Shown here piece by piece: positions 1-5,916 of a stretch of DNA of 6,934 bases. Source of the stretch: Acidimicrobiales bacterium. GTDB lineage: Bacteria > Actinomycetota > Acidimicrobiia > Acidimicrobiales > RAAP-2. The translations under genes and the position numbers were made by a program. Below the pieces are notes generated by a model that saw only the letters and a program-made list of their open reading frames with translations, was not told where the DNA came from and ran no database searches. Within the stretch, counting starts at the first letter, position 1; every line of letters starts with the position of its first letter. The stretch lies in contig JADGOF010000115.1 in assembly GCA_017883105.1 (NCBI GenBank), positions 1 through 6,934 on the forward strand, in the 5' to 3' direction.

Positions 1-622
1 CATCGCCGACCACGGGCAGCTCAACGCAGTGGTGAACAACGCCGGCTCCGGCCACGTGGGCACCATCGAGAACGTCTCCCTCGACGATGTCCGAGGGGTG
101 ATGGAGGTCAACTTCTTCGGCGCAGTGGCTGTCACCAAGGCCGCCATGCCCCACCTCCGGGCCTCGAGAGGACGGGTCATCACCGTCAGCAGTGTGGGCG
201 GTGCCGTGGGGCAGCCGTTCAACGAGGCCTACTGTGCGGCAAAGTTCGCCGTCGAGGGATTCATGGAGAGTCTCGCCCCCGTGGCCGGATCGCTGGGAGT
301 GGACGTGGCTATCGTCGAGCCCGGGGCGGTCACCAGCGAGTTCGTCAACAACATTCGCGTCGAGCCGGTGAAGCTGTTCTCCGAGGCAGGGCCGTACGAG
401 CCGGCCCTGCAGGGGTACATCACCCACGTGATGGCCGAGTTCTCCTCGGACTCGGCCCAGACCTCCGACGAGGCCGCCAAAGTCGTCCTGTCCGTGTTGC
501 AGGCCGAAACCCCCGCCCTGCGTACTCAGACCTCCCCGTGGGCCGAAACCTTCGTCGGCAACAAGCTCCGCGATCTCGACGGGTCAACCATCCTGGGCAT
601 GACCAGCAGTTGGGTGAGTTGA
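1..622 (+). CDS. Short-chain dehydrogenase/reductase (SDR), 5' end outside window
   Basis: This is the C-terminal two-thirds or more of a classical SDR, an NAD(P)-dependent oxidoreductase acting on alcohols or ketones. The frame is open from base 2 to a TGA at 620-622, so the true start lies off the left edge; the GTG codons at 29 and 32 are internal valines. Seen in order: the NNAG motif (bases 35-46) that stabilises the central sheet, the catalytic-tetrad Asn in MEVNFFG, the catalytic Ser in ITVSSVGG (about 179-202), and the active-site pair YCAAK with Tyr at 230-232 and Lys at 242-244, then VEPGAV after strand 6. The TGxxxGxG cofactor loop would be in the missing part, so NAD versus NADP preference cannot be read. 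No lesion is visible. Substrate is unknown. It converges on the MmcQ/YjbR gene with a 67-base gap. Confidence 0.93.
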   Translation, partial: IADHGQLNAVVNNAGSGHVGTIENVSLDDVRGVMEVNFFGAVAVTKAAMPHLRASRGRVITVSSVGGAVGQPFNEAYCAAKFAVEGFMESLAPVAGSLGVDVAIVEPGAVTSEFVNNIRVEPVKLFSEAGPYEPALQGYITHVMAEFSSDSAQTSDEAAKVVLSVLQAETPALRTQTSPWAETFVGNKLRDLDGSTILGMTSSWVS

Positions 623-636
623 GGCCCCGCACGCGG

Positions 637-646
637 CGACCGGTCG
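637..646. repeat. Short perfect palindrome between convergent genes
   Basis: The 10-base palindrome cgaccggtcg sits in the 67-base gap between the convergent SDR and MmcQ/YjbR genes, 15 bases after the SDR stop. A GC-rich palindrome there could contribute to bidirectional termination, but the stem is short, has no loop and no T-run follows on either strand, so this is only a weak suggestion. Confidence 0.25.
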
Positions 647-689
647 GCCTCACACTTCCGGCTCCGGGGTCTGCGGACCGGGAAACCGG

Positions 690-1073
690 CTACTGCAGGT
701 CGTCCACCCCCTGGTCCAGCAGTGCCACCAGACGCTTGGGGGCGATCGCCCGGTAGCTCTCTTCGGCCAGCTCGGCGATCTCCTCCCAGTCGACATCTGC
801 GTCGAGCCGGATCCCGACCCATCCCTTGGATCCGACATAGGCGGGCACGAAGAACCGATCGGGGTTGGAGCCGACGAGTACCTGTTGCACGCCCGGAGGA
901 ACCTTGCACGTCAGGTGGCCACGGTCCTCGCTGGTCATGAGAAAGATCTTGTCTCGGACCCGGAACGAGGGCGCGGTGTGTCCGCCGAACGCCTTCTCGG
1001 TCGCCTCGGGCACACGGAGGCAGAGCAGGCGCAGATGACCCTCCACCTCGGCTTCGGGAAGTCCGGTGGTCAT
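690..1073 (-). CDS. MmcQ/YjbR family protein
   Basis: This 127-residue protein has the length and pattern of the MmcQ/YjbR family (Pfam YjbR, CyaY-like fold). The family is often labelled DNA-binding from its structure, but its cellular role is not established. Seen: an N-terminal helix ending LCLRVPEATEKAFGGHTAPSFRV, a central strand DKIFLMTSE, the segment GHLTCKVPPGVQQVLVGSNPDRFF, then the family-typical SKGWVGIRLDADVDWEEI and a C-terminal helix with ESYRAIAPKRL. The ATG at 1071-1073 is preceded by AAGGAGG (1077-1083) with only three bases between, a strong but close Shine-Dalgarno site. It ends with TAG. It lies 37 bases after the membrane-protein stop on the same strand, so it is probably the third gene of the PadR operon, though no direct functional link is evident. 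Confidence 0.88.
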   Translation of the reverse strand: MTTGLPEAEVEGHLRLLCLRVPEATEKAFGGHTAPSFRVRDKIFLMTSEDRGHLTCKVPPGVQQVLVGSNPDRFFVPAYVGSKGWVGIRLDADVDWEEIAELAEESYRAIAPKRLVALLDQGVDDLQ

Positions 1074-1110
1074 GATCCTCCTTTGCCGCGACGGCTGCTC
1101 GAACCTCGGT

Positions 1111-2052
1111 TCATGCAGTCCTCATCCGACGCCACGACCGTCCGATGCGGACGACGCCGAGACCCGCGGCGATCACCGACACCAGCATGAGCACCATCGT
1201 CGTGGCGAGAAATGGCTCGAACGGCGACCCAGTGCTGCCGGGGGAGGTCCCCTGCAGGAACCACGGTGCATGCAGTGCTGTGGCGCCCCACCAGACGGCG
1301 GTGGCGACCGTCATGGTGGCCATGGCGATGGTCACTGCGGTAGCCAGGAGAGACTCCAGCACCAGGACCGAACGCGTGAGAACCAACCGGTGGGCTGCGG
1401 TGACGGCCACCACGGTCCAGAGGATCAGCGTCGCCGCACCGAATGCGGCCCAGGTCAGATAGGCCACCTGGTAAGGCCAGCTTCCGGCGTTGCGTTGGGT
1501 GGAGGCGAGGGAGTTCGCCCACGCCACCAGACCGGCCGTTGCCCCCAGGGTGGCCGTGCTGGCCGCGACCGCCCGCCGTACGTGGCCTTGGAGCACGGGC
1601 CACCCGCCGTGACGCACGAATCGGATGAACGCCGGCGCGGCGGCCAGGGATCCGATCATCACCAACATCGCCCCGGCCACGGCTGCCGTCCGGACGGTCT
1701 CGAACGCTCCCCAGGGGAGGGCCCGGTATGCCGGGGGCACCGTCCCGGCGAAATGTTCGGAGAGCTTGGAGAACTCGAAACCGGCCAGTACGAACACGGT
1801 CCAGGCGCACAGGACCAGCAGTGACCCACCCCGGACCCCTTCGGCCGCTGGGCGCGTATCGCCGAAGAGCCCGGCGCCATGTCCGCGCTCACGCAAGCCG
1901 GCCCCGGCCATGGTCAGCCGGAACTTGGCGCTCGGGCGACGGTCGCCCAGGTCGTCTTCCATCATGGCCATCAGTTCTTCTCCGTATCGCTCGCGCCATG
2001 CCGGCGGATACCACCGGAGCAGTCCGGTCAGCGCGGTACGTACCGCCGTCAT
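1111..2052 (-). CDS. PadR-associated multi-pass membrane protein
   Basis: The protein is 313 residues from the ATG at 2050-2052. I chose this start because it overlaps the PadR stop as ATGA and is preceded by GGAGG at 2059-2063, six bases away; an in-frame start at 2067 would add five residues (MGRCR) and is less likely. The cytoplasmic N-terminus carries RWYPPAWRERYGEELMAMM (about residues 13-31), a motif I associate with actinobacterial membrane proteins encoded beside PadR regulators. About six hydrophobic helices follow, near residues 76-94, 122-144, 161-182, 196-220, 229-254 and 281-301, and it ends in a basic tail RIGRSWRRMRTA. No ATPase, transporter signature or catalytic motif is visible, so its activity is unknown. 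By context it is the likely main target of the PadR repressor. The reading frame is intact. Confidence 0.85.
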   Translation of the reverse strand: MTAVRTALTGLLRWYPPAWRERYGEELMAMMEDDLGDRRPSAKFRLTMAGAGLRERGHGAGLFGDTRPAAEGVRGGSLLVLCAWTVFVLAGFEFSKLSEHFAGTVPPAYRALPWGAFETVRTAAVAGAMLVMIGSLAAAPAFIRFVRHGGWPVLQGHVRRAVAASTATLGATAGLVAWANSLASTQRNAGSWPYQVAYLTWAAFGAATLILWTVVAVTAAHRLVLTRSVLVLESLLATAVTIAMATMTVATAVWWGATALHAPWFLQGTSPGSTGSPFEPFLATTMVLMLVSVIAAGLGVVRIGRSWRRMRTA

Positions 2053-2387
2053 CCGACACCTCCCCACACCAGCCCGAGTCGTGACGCACCCACGTCGGCG
2101 ATGCGCCGCATGTCGGCCACCGCCTCGGCCAGAGCCTCGGAACCCGCCCCCGTGATCCGGTAGGGGCGCCGCCGGTCCTCGGATGCGAGCGGCTCGATGA
2201 GACCCCGTTCTTCGAGCCGGGTGATGGCCCCGTAGAGGGCGCCGGGTCCGAGGGTCACTCCGGCGAACCCGTCGATGTCCTTGGCCAGGGCATGCCCGTG
2301 CTTCGGCCCGGAGGCCAGGCTGGTGAGGATCAGGAGTGGCGGGTCGTTCGGTCGTCGGAGACCCGCTCGCTCACGGTTCGTGGTCAC
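2049..2387 (-). CDS. PadR family transcriptional regulator
   Basis: A 112-residue protein with a PadR winged-helix domain across most of its length. Seen: PLLILTSLASGPKHGHALAKDI (about residues 17-38, helix 1 and the start of helix-turn-helix), then FAGVTLGPGALYGAITRLEERGLI (about 41-64), the diagnostic PadR segment in which GALYGAITRLEERGLI forms the recognition helix and leads to the wing, then SEDRRRPYRITGAGSEAL (wing). A short C-terminal helix ADMRRIADVGASR would serve dimerisation, as in the short PadR subgroup. It starts with GTG at 2385-2387; no Shine-Dalgarno precedes it, and a promoter -10 candidate ends six bases upstream, which fits leaderless translation. The stop TGA overlaps the ATG of the membrane protein. 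Expected role: a repressor of its own operon, released by an unknown ligand. Confidence 0.92.
   Translation of the reverse strand: MTTNRERAGLRRPNDPPLLILTSLASGPKHGHALAKDIDGFAGVTLGPGALYGAITRLEERGLIEPLASEDRRRPYRITGAGSEALAEAVADMRRIADVGASRLGLVWGGVG
2057..2063 (-). promoter_or_regulatory. Ribosome binding site deciding the membrane-protein start
   Basis: On the minus strand GGAGGTG lies inside the end of the PadR gene, four bases before the ATG at 2052-2050 (six from the GGAGG core). The site, together with the ATGA overlap, makes 2052 the best start and indicates translational coupling of repressor and membrane protein. Confidence 0.7.
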
Positions 2388-2393
2388 GGCCGG

Positions 2394-2422
2394 AAGCTAC
2401 TACGTTCTACGTAGTTATGCAA
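2394..2422 (-). promoter_or_regulatory. Candidate leaderless promoter of the PadR operon
   Basis: On the minus strand TTGCAT (2417-2422) is followed by exactly 17 bases and TAGCTT (2394-2399), then six bases and the GTG start of the PadR gene. Each hexamer matches consensus only at three positions (TTG of the -35; TA and final T of the -10), but spacing and distance to the start fit a transcript beginning at or next to the G of GTG. This is an inference from spacing. Confidence 0.5.
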
Positions 2423-2434
2423 GACGTAGTAGCT
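2395..2434. promoter_or_regulatory. Operator-like cluster of ACTACGT half-sites
   Basis: Perfect 11-base arms agctactacgt (2395-2405) and acgtagtagct (2424-2434) flank an 18-base centre. Inside lies a second symmetric element, ACTACGT-tct-ACGTAGT (2399-2415), containing the palindrome ctacgtag (2407-2414). Thus three ACTACGT half-sites are present at 2399-2405 (+), 2409-2415 (-) and 2424-2430 (-). The 17-base inner element occupies almost exactly the spacer between the candidate -35 and -10 boxes. PadR proteins bind inverted repeats and commonly repress their own genes, so this is the probable PadR operator. Confidence 0.75.
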
Positions 2435-2584
2435 CTTGGCCGGGTCCTCCGTCTGCGATGACCGAACGAGGCGGGTGGTCGGGAGGCGCACACCCGGATC
2501 GTGCTGCCACGCCATCGACCCTCATGACCGGGTCCGCTCGGGGACAGGTCCGGCCGACCGGCCCCAGACAGGCAGATCAGTCCG

Positions 2585-3436
2585 TTAGGTGGGGATGGCG
2601 ACCGGTGCCGGCCGGCACAGCATCTGCTGTCCGCCCGATGCCAGCAGTCGGCCCTGCTCATCCCACACCGAGGCGGTGCCGGCGACCAGACCCTCGGCGG
2701 CGACGGGCGAGCGCGCTTCGACCAGCAGCCAGTCAGTGTCGGCTCCCTCCTCCATCCGGTGGAACCTACAAGCCAGGTCGAGGCTGGGGGCGATGTGGCC
2801 CAGGCTGCCGCCGGCGTGACCCCGGGAGGCGGCGGGCCACTGGAAGGTGTCCACGGCGATGGCCAGACGTCCCGCGTCGACCCAACGGTCTGCGAAGGAG
2901 GCCACCGGCTTGAACCGGTACCAGCACTGATGGACCGGATCCCCAGCCGGGCGATGCTCGTAGTCGGCGATCCATTCGATCGGTCGAGCCTCCAGGTTGT
3001 CGAAGAAGGAGAACCGCGGTCCGGTGACCTCAACCGGCTGGGCCTGGTCGATCGACGGGAGCCCGTCGGGGCCCGGCAGCTCCGGAGCGGTGGCCATCTC
3101 GTGGGACAGCCCCTCCAGCCCCGCGTCCACCGCCCAGACCAGGGCTTCGAGGATCCGCTGGCCACCCTGGGTCATCGACACCCGCATCGACTCGGCCCGA
3201 CGGCTCGCCCGTAGGGTCTCCACCTCGAGTTCGACGGGGCCGAAGGCGGCCACGCCGAGGAAGTGGCAGAGCACGCTGGCCGGCCTCGGGAGACGGGTGT
3301 GGGCACCGGCGGCCCGAAGGGCCACTGCGGTCAGGTACCCGCCGTTGGGTCCCCAGATCTCCCAGTCAGGGGAAAGGGTGGCCCGGAAACTCCCGTCGGC
3401 CCCGTCGAGAGAAGTGTCCTCCAGGAGATCGCCCAT
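2585..3436 (-). CDS. Acyl-CoA thioesterase, double-hotdog (TesB-like) family
   Basis: The protein is about 283 residues from the ATG at 3434-3436. It resembles the actinobacterial thioesterase-family proteins with two hotdog domains that hydrolyse acyl-CoA to free fatty acid and CoA in the cytoplasm. Seen: the N-terminal hotdog with SPDWEIWGPNGGYLTAVALRA (about residues 22-42; the central helix is preceded by the WGPNGGY turn), strands around HFLGVAAFGPVELEVETLR, then a linker and a C-terminal hotdog with GHIAPSLDLACRFH and DWLLVEARSPVAAEGLVAGTASVWDEQGRLLASGGQQMLCR. An upstream GTG (3482-3484) would add 16 residues but would overlap the preceding gene, and homologues typically begin near MGDL; neither start has a clear Shine-Dalgarno site. 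It stops with TAA, 19 bases downstream of the coupling-protein gene. Substrate chain length cannot be read. Confidence 0.85.
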   Translation of the reverse strand: MGDLLEDTSLDGADGSFRATLSPDWEIWGPNGGYLTAVALRAAGAHTRLPRPASVLCHFLGVAAFGPVELEVETLRASRRAESMRVSMTQGGQRILEALVWAVDAGLEGLSHEMATAPELPGPDGLPSIDQAQPVEVTGPRFSFFDNLEARPIEWIADYEHRPAGDPVHQCWYRFKPVASFADRWVDAGRLAIAVDTFQWPAASRGHAGGSLGHIAPSLDLACRFHRMEEGADTDWLLVEARSPVAAEGLVAGTASVWDEQGRLLASGGQQMLCRPAPVAIPT

Positions 3437-4643
3437 GGCGGAGATTCTCGCCCACTCACGACCGGTCGTCCCTTCGGCGTCCACGGGACCACCCTGAGGG
3501 CGGAGAGACCGACGCCGGGCGCGTCCGGTCCCGTAGGACCGGATCGTCGAACCAGGTGCGCAGTCGCAGGCGGGCCGGAGGCAGGTCGCCGTAGACCAGC
3601 ACCCCGTCCCCGGGGGCGATACGGCGGAGACCGTCAGGAGGAGCCAACCTCCGAGTCGACGGCGACTGGGTGGTGGTCGGTCCCCCCTGTCCCCCTGACG
3701 TCGTGGACGGCAACACCACCTCTTCCTCCCCGATGAGGTGGCTGGCGTAGTCCAGTGTGGAGGGGTCGGAGATTCCCGAGAGGAACAGTTTGGCCCGATG
3801 GTTGTTGACCACCGTGTTGGCCCGGGGCCCGTACCGGGCGGTGATCTGGGCCAGGTCGTGCCAGATGGTCACCAGCTGCACCCCATGGCCGGCAGCGGTG
3901 GCGGCCTGCGCGTCGAGGTCGGACAACGGGGCGATGTTGGCCGCTTCGTCAAGCACCACCAGTAGCGGCGGGTCGATCGGTTTGCGGGTGCGTGCGACCA
4001 GGTCGTAGACGTGCTCGATGACCTCCCGCACCACCGACACGAAGAGCGGAGTCAGCCGTCGTTGGTCGTGGGCCGGGGCACACAGATACAGCGTGTGCGC
4101 ACCGTCGATCAGTCCACCGGGCTCGAGCACCGCCCCGGCCGGTGTGTCGTCACCGGCGGGCAGTTCATCGGCGAACGGCTGGAGGATGGTCTCGACCGTG
4201 GTGTAGATCGAACTGCGCTGCCGGTCCTCCTTACCGAAGGTGGACTGGGCGGCGTGGAGGGCCTCGACCACACCGGCCTCGTTGAGCAGATCGACCACCT
4301 CTGTTTCTTCGTGGGTGTCCACCCACCGGACCACGTCGTGCATGTCCCGTCCTCCGACCGCCGCGGCGAACAGGAGGGGAGCCAGCATCTTCGCCGCGGT
4401 GGCGTACCAAAAGTCGCCGTCGACCATGGTGCCCACCGAGGCCCTGGCCACCTCGGTCATTCCGGCCGCCGCCCGCCGCGCCCCGGGCCAGGTGCGGGCC
4501 CTCGGCAGGGGTGACCACCGGACCGACTCCATCCCGGTGGGCCCCGAAGGATCGAAGACGGCAACCGAGCCGCAGGACCGTCGATGGTCGAAGGTGTGCT
4601 CGAGGAGGTCGGTCTTCACGCTGGCCGCGATGACCGGGCCCTC

Positions 4644-4646
4644 CTA
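4644..4646 (-). other. In-frame TAG in the coupling-ATPase gene
   Basis: The + strand reads cta here, giving TAG on the coding strand between codons for AVPAILG and EGPVIAAS. Coding similarity to the family continues in the same frame on both sides, so this is a nonsense change rather than a frameshift. TAG serves as a normal terminator elsewhere in the window (MmcQ/YjbR gene at 690-692 and repeat gene at 5917-5919), which argues against genome-wide reassignment. Confidence 0.9.
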
Positions 4647-4914
4647 TCCGAGGATGGCCGGTACGGCGAATCCACTCGTCTTGTGCGACTGGGTCGGGCC
4701 GAACACGATGACCGACTGGGTCCGCTCGGAAGCCACCAACCGCTTCCGCACCCGCCCGAGTACCAGGCGGCCCACGGGTGGTGCACCGTCGTGCTTCCCG
4801 TCGGCGATCACCAGTGGACGGAGGTCGCGTGGAGTGGCCCACCGTGCCGTCTCCTGTCGTTGCTGCCTCGCTCCACCGCTCCACCATCGTCGCGTTCCCC
4901 GGACGGGCGGGGGT

Positions 4915-4958
4915 GATGTCCGGCGCCCGGGAGGGGGCAGGGACGGGCGCCGGACATC
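4915..4958. repeat. Perfect 15-bp inverted repeat inside the coupling-protein gene
   Basis: Arms gatgtccggcgcccg (4915-4929) and cgggcgccggacatc (4944-4958) are exact reverse complements separated by a 14-base purine-rich loop. The structure falls in codons about 37-51 of the coupling-protein frame, which there read FDVRRPSLPPPGRRTS, unlike the membrane helices expected at this place. No T-run follows on either strand, so it is not a standard terminator. It could be a remnant of a small inserted element or a chance product of the deletion. Confidence 0.8.
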
Positions 4959-5068
4959 GAAGGGGGAGCCGCGGTGGGCGCGACCCGAATGGAGGCGGTC
5001 CGGACCCATCAGAACCGCGTCGACGAACCCGGACAGGGCGACGGCGAGAGAGAGGTCCGACGCCATGC

Positions 5069-5475
5069 TCACCGGCCGGGGCTCGCCACCGGGTCGGTCG
5101 GCTCCACCATCGCCTGGTCGGTGTCGGTCAACCACCGCTCACCGGAGGCCAGCCGGTGCTCGACCAGAAACGAGCGTTGTCCGACCTTCCAGAGCGCCAT
5201 CCCCCGGCGCAGCTGGGTGACCAGCTCGGTCTCGGTATCGGTGAGGCCGAGGAGCTCGCCGGTGTGGGCCACCTCGCCGGGTGACTGCGCATAGACCACC
5301 CGGGTCTCCGAGTCGGACAGCAGCCCCTCGGCCAGGTGCACCTGCTCCGAGCCCTCGGTTCCGACCGAACGGAGATCGAGAGGCGGTGGAGAACGGCCAC
5401 ATTGGCCACGCCATGGGCCCTCGACAGCTTCCACGAGGTCTGGAGCCACCGGGCCACGCCCAGGTTCCTCAGCAA
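5069..5475 (-). pseudogene. VirB4-type conjugation ATPase, 3' remnant with frameshift
   Basis: Only the last ~135 codons remain of an ATP-binding protein of the VirB4/TraC type, which powers type IV secretion and is normally several hundred residues long. One frame (5475 to about 5378) reads ARWLQTSWKLSRAHGVANVA then VLHRLS. A second frame (from 5377) continues with DLRSVGTEGSEQVHLAEGLL, SDSETRVVYAQSPGEVAHTG, ELLGLTDTE and ALWKVGQRSFLVEHRL to TGA at 5069-5071. Joining them requires one extra base at about 5377/5378, so a one-base deletion is likely. Upstream of 5475 the family similarity ends abruptly at an in-frame TGA, just where relatives carry the Walker B DEAW segment; both nucleotide-binding motifs are gone. 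The coupling-protein ATG lies two bases beyond this stop, the usual tight order of these two genes. Non-functional as an ATPase. Confidence 0.8.
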
Positions 5476-5916
5476 TCAGTTACACCATGTCTCGTGTGCA
5501 GTGTTCGAAACATGGCTTCAGGCCGTGAACCCGCAGCTGAGGGTACCGATAGGCCAGTTCTTCATTGCTTCACTGACGTAGCCACCCGCCAGTGCGGCGA
5601 CGCGACCGGGTCCTCGCGGTAGCCAGCGAGCCGTAAGCTGAGCCCGAGACATTGCGACACGCGACCGGCAGCATTCTCGGGCAGGCTCGCCAAGGTCGAT
5701 TGCACGCGAACAGTCGCCCGTCGACGGAATGGTCTGCTCAAGATCAGTCAGGATTGGGTTCTGCTCATCTGCTGAGAGGCAACTGCGAAGAGCTGGACCT
5801 TGAAGGCCATTGTCATTGTTGCGGGGCAGGAGCCACATTCTCAAATCTCGGCGGAAGGTGGCGCCTCTTGTCCGAATGTGAGTCCACGAGGACGGCCTGT
5901 GGGCGACCTCGGCCGG
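5476..5916. other. Gene-free, less GC-rich segment beside the element break
   Basis: About 440 bases with no gene I can support. Counted in 60-base lines, G+C falls to roughly 48% at 5461-5520 and 52% at 5761-5820, against about two-thirds in flanking genes, with a GC-rich island near 5581-5700. The open frames here (for example 5518-5844 minus and 5652-6005 plus) show no recognisable motif, no start signals and mixed codon use. I see no tRNA, no transposase fragment and no clear terminator. It may be decayed mobile DNA or a deletion scar. Confidence 0.55.
5485..5515. repeat. Imperfect 10-bp inverted repeat next to the VirB4 break
   Basis: Arms ccatgtctcg (5485-5494) and cgaaacatgg (5506-5515) pair at nine of ten positions around an 11-base loop; in a minus-strand transcript the odd position would be a U-G wobble, giving a full 10-bp stem. 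It starts about ten bases from the point where VirB4 similarity ends. There is no T-run, so terminator function is doubtful; a remnant of an element end is possible but unproven. Confidence 0.45.

Larger units (their letters stand above)
3456..5066 (-). pseudogene. VirD4/TraG-type coupling ATPase of a conjugation system, interrupted by an amber codon
   Basis: This gene would encode the ATPase that brings DNA to a type IV secretion channel. From ATG 5064-5066 the frame runs 140 codons, meets TAG at 4644-4646, then continues in the same frame to TGA at 3456-3458 (536 sense codons plus the amber). Seen: ARWATPRDLRPLVI (about residues 74-87), a Walker A-like GPTQSHKTSG (123-132; His where canonical Walker A has Gly), AVPAILG-stop-EGPVIAASVKTDLL, VFDPSGPTG, FWYATAAKMLAPLLFAAAV, Walker B LLVVLDEAANIAPL (about 368-381) and LVTIWHDLAQITARYG (about 398-413). 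The amber sits where relatives carry a residue such as Trp before EGP, so TGG to TAG is a likely origin. The N-terminal membrane helices expected of the family are absent. A GTG at 4617-4619 could start a 387-residue fragment lacking Walker A. A sequencing error at the stop is the main alternative. Confidence 0.85.

Noticed and set aside
1066..1824. Long + strand open frame (252 residues) opposite the membrane-protein gene
   Set aside because: It is Gly/Arg/His/Pro-rich with no family resemblance and lies antisense to a gene with clear helices, strong Shine-Dalgarno site and operon context; typical of GC-rich shadows.
2407..3165. Minus-strand open frame of 252 residues overlapping the thioesterase and PadR operator
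   Set aside because: Ser/Arg/Pro-rich translation in the wrong frame of the thioesterase; the true frame shows both hotdog domains.
4644..4646. Stop-codon recoding (amber read as an amino acid) in the coupling protein
   Set aside because: TAG ends two other genes in this window and the neighbouring ATPase gene is also broken, so plain decay is the simpler reading.
4240..5220. + strand open frame of 326 residues across the coupling-protein gene
   Set aside because: No recognisable motif; antisense to Walker A and the conserved ATPase segments, and low-complexity in composition.
5503..5509. gttcgaa, reminiscent of a tRNA T-loop and thus of an element attachment site
   Set aside because: The flanking bases do not form a T-stem and no acceptor or anticodon arm can be drawn.
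5336..5581. + strand open frame of 81 residues spanning the VirB4 break
   Set aside because: Its first half is the antisense of conserved VirB4 sequence and no start signal or family match is visible.
5518..5844. Minus-strand open frame of 108 residues in the gene-poor segment
   Set aside because: No motif, no Shine-Dalgarno site, mixed codon use; I cannot support it as a gene.
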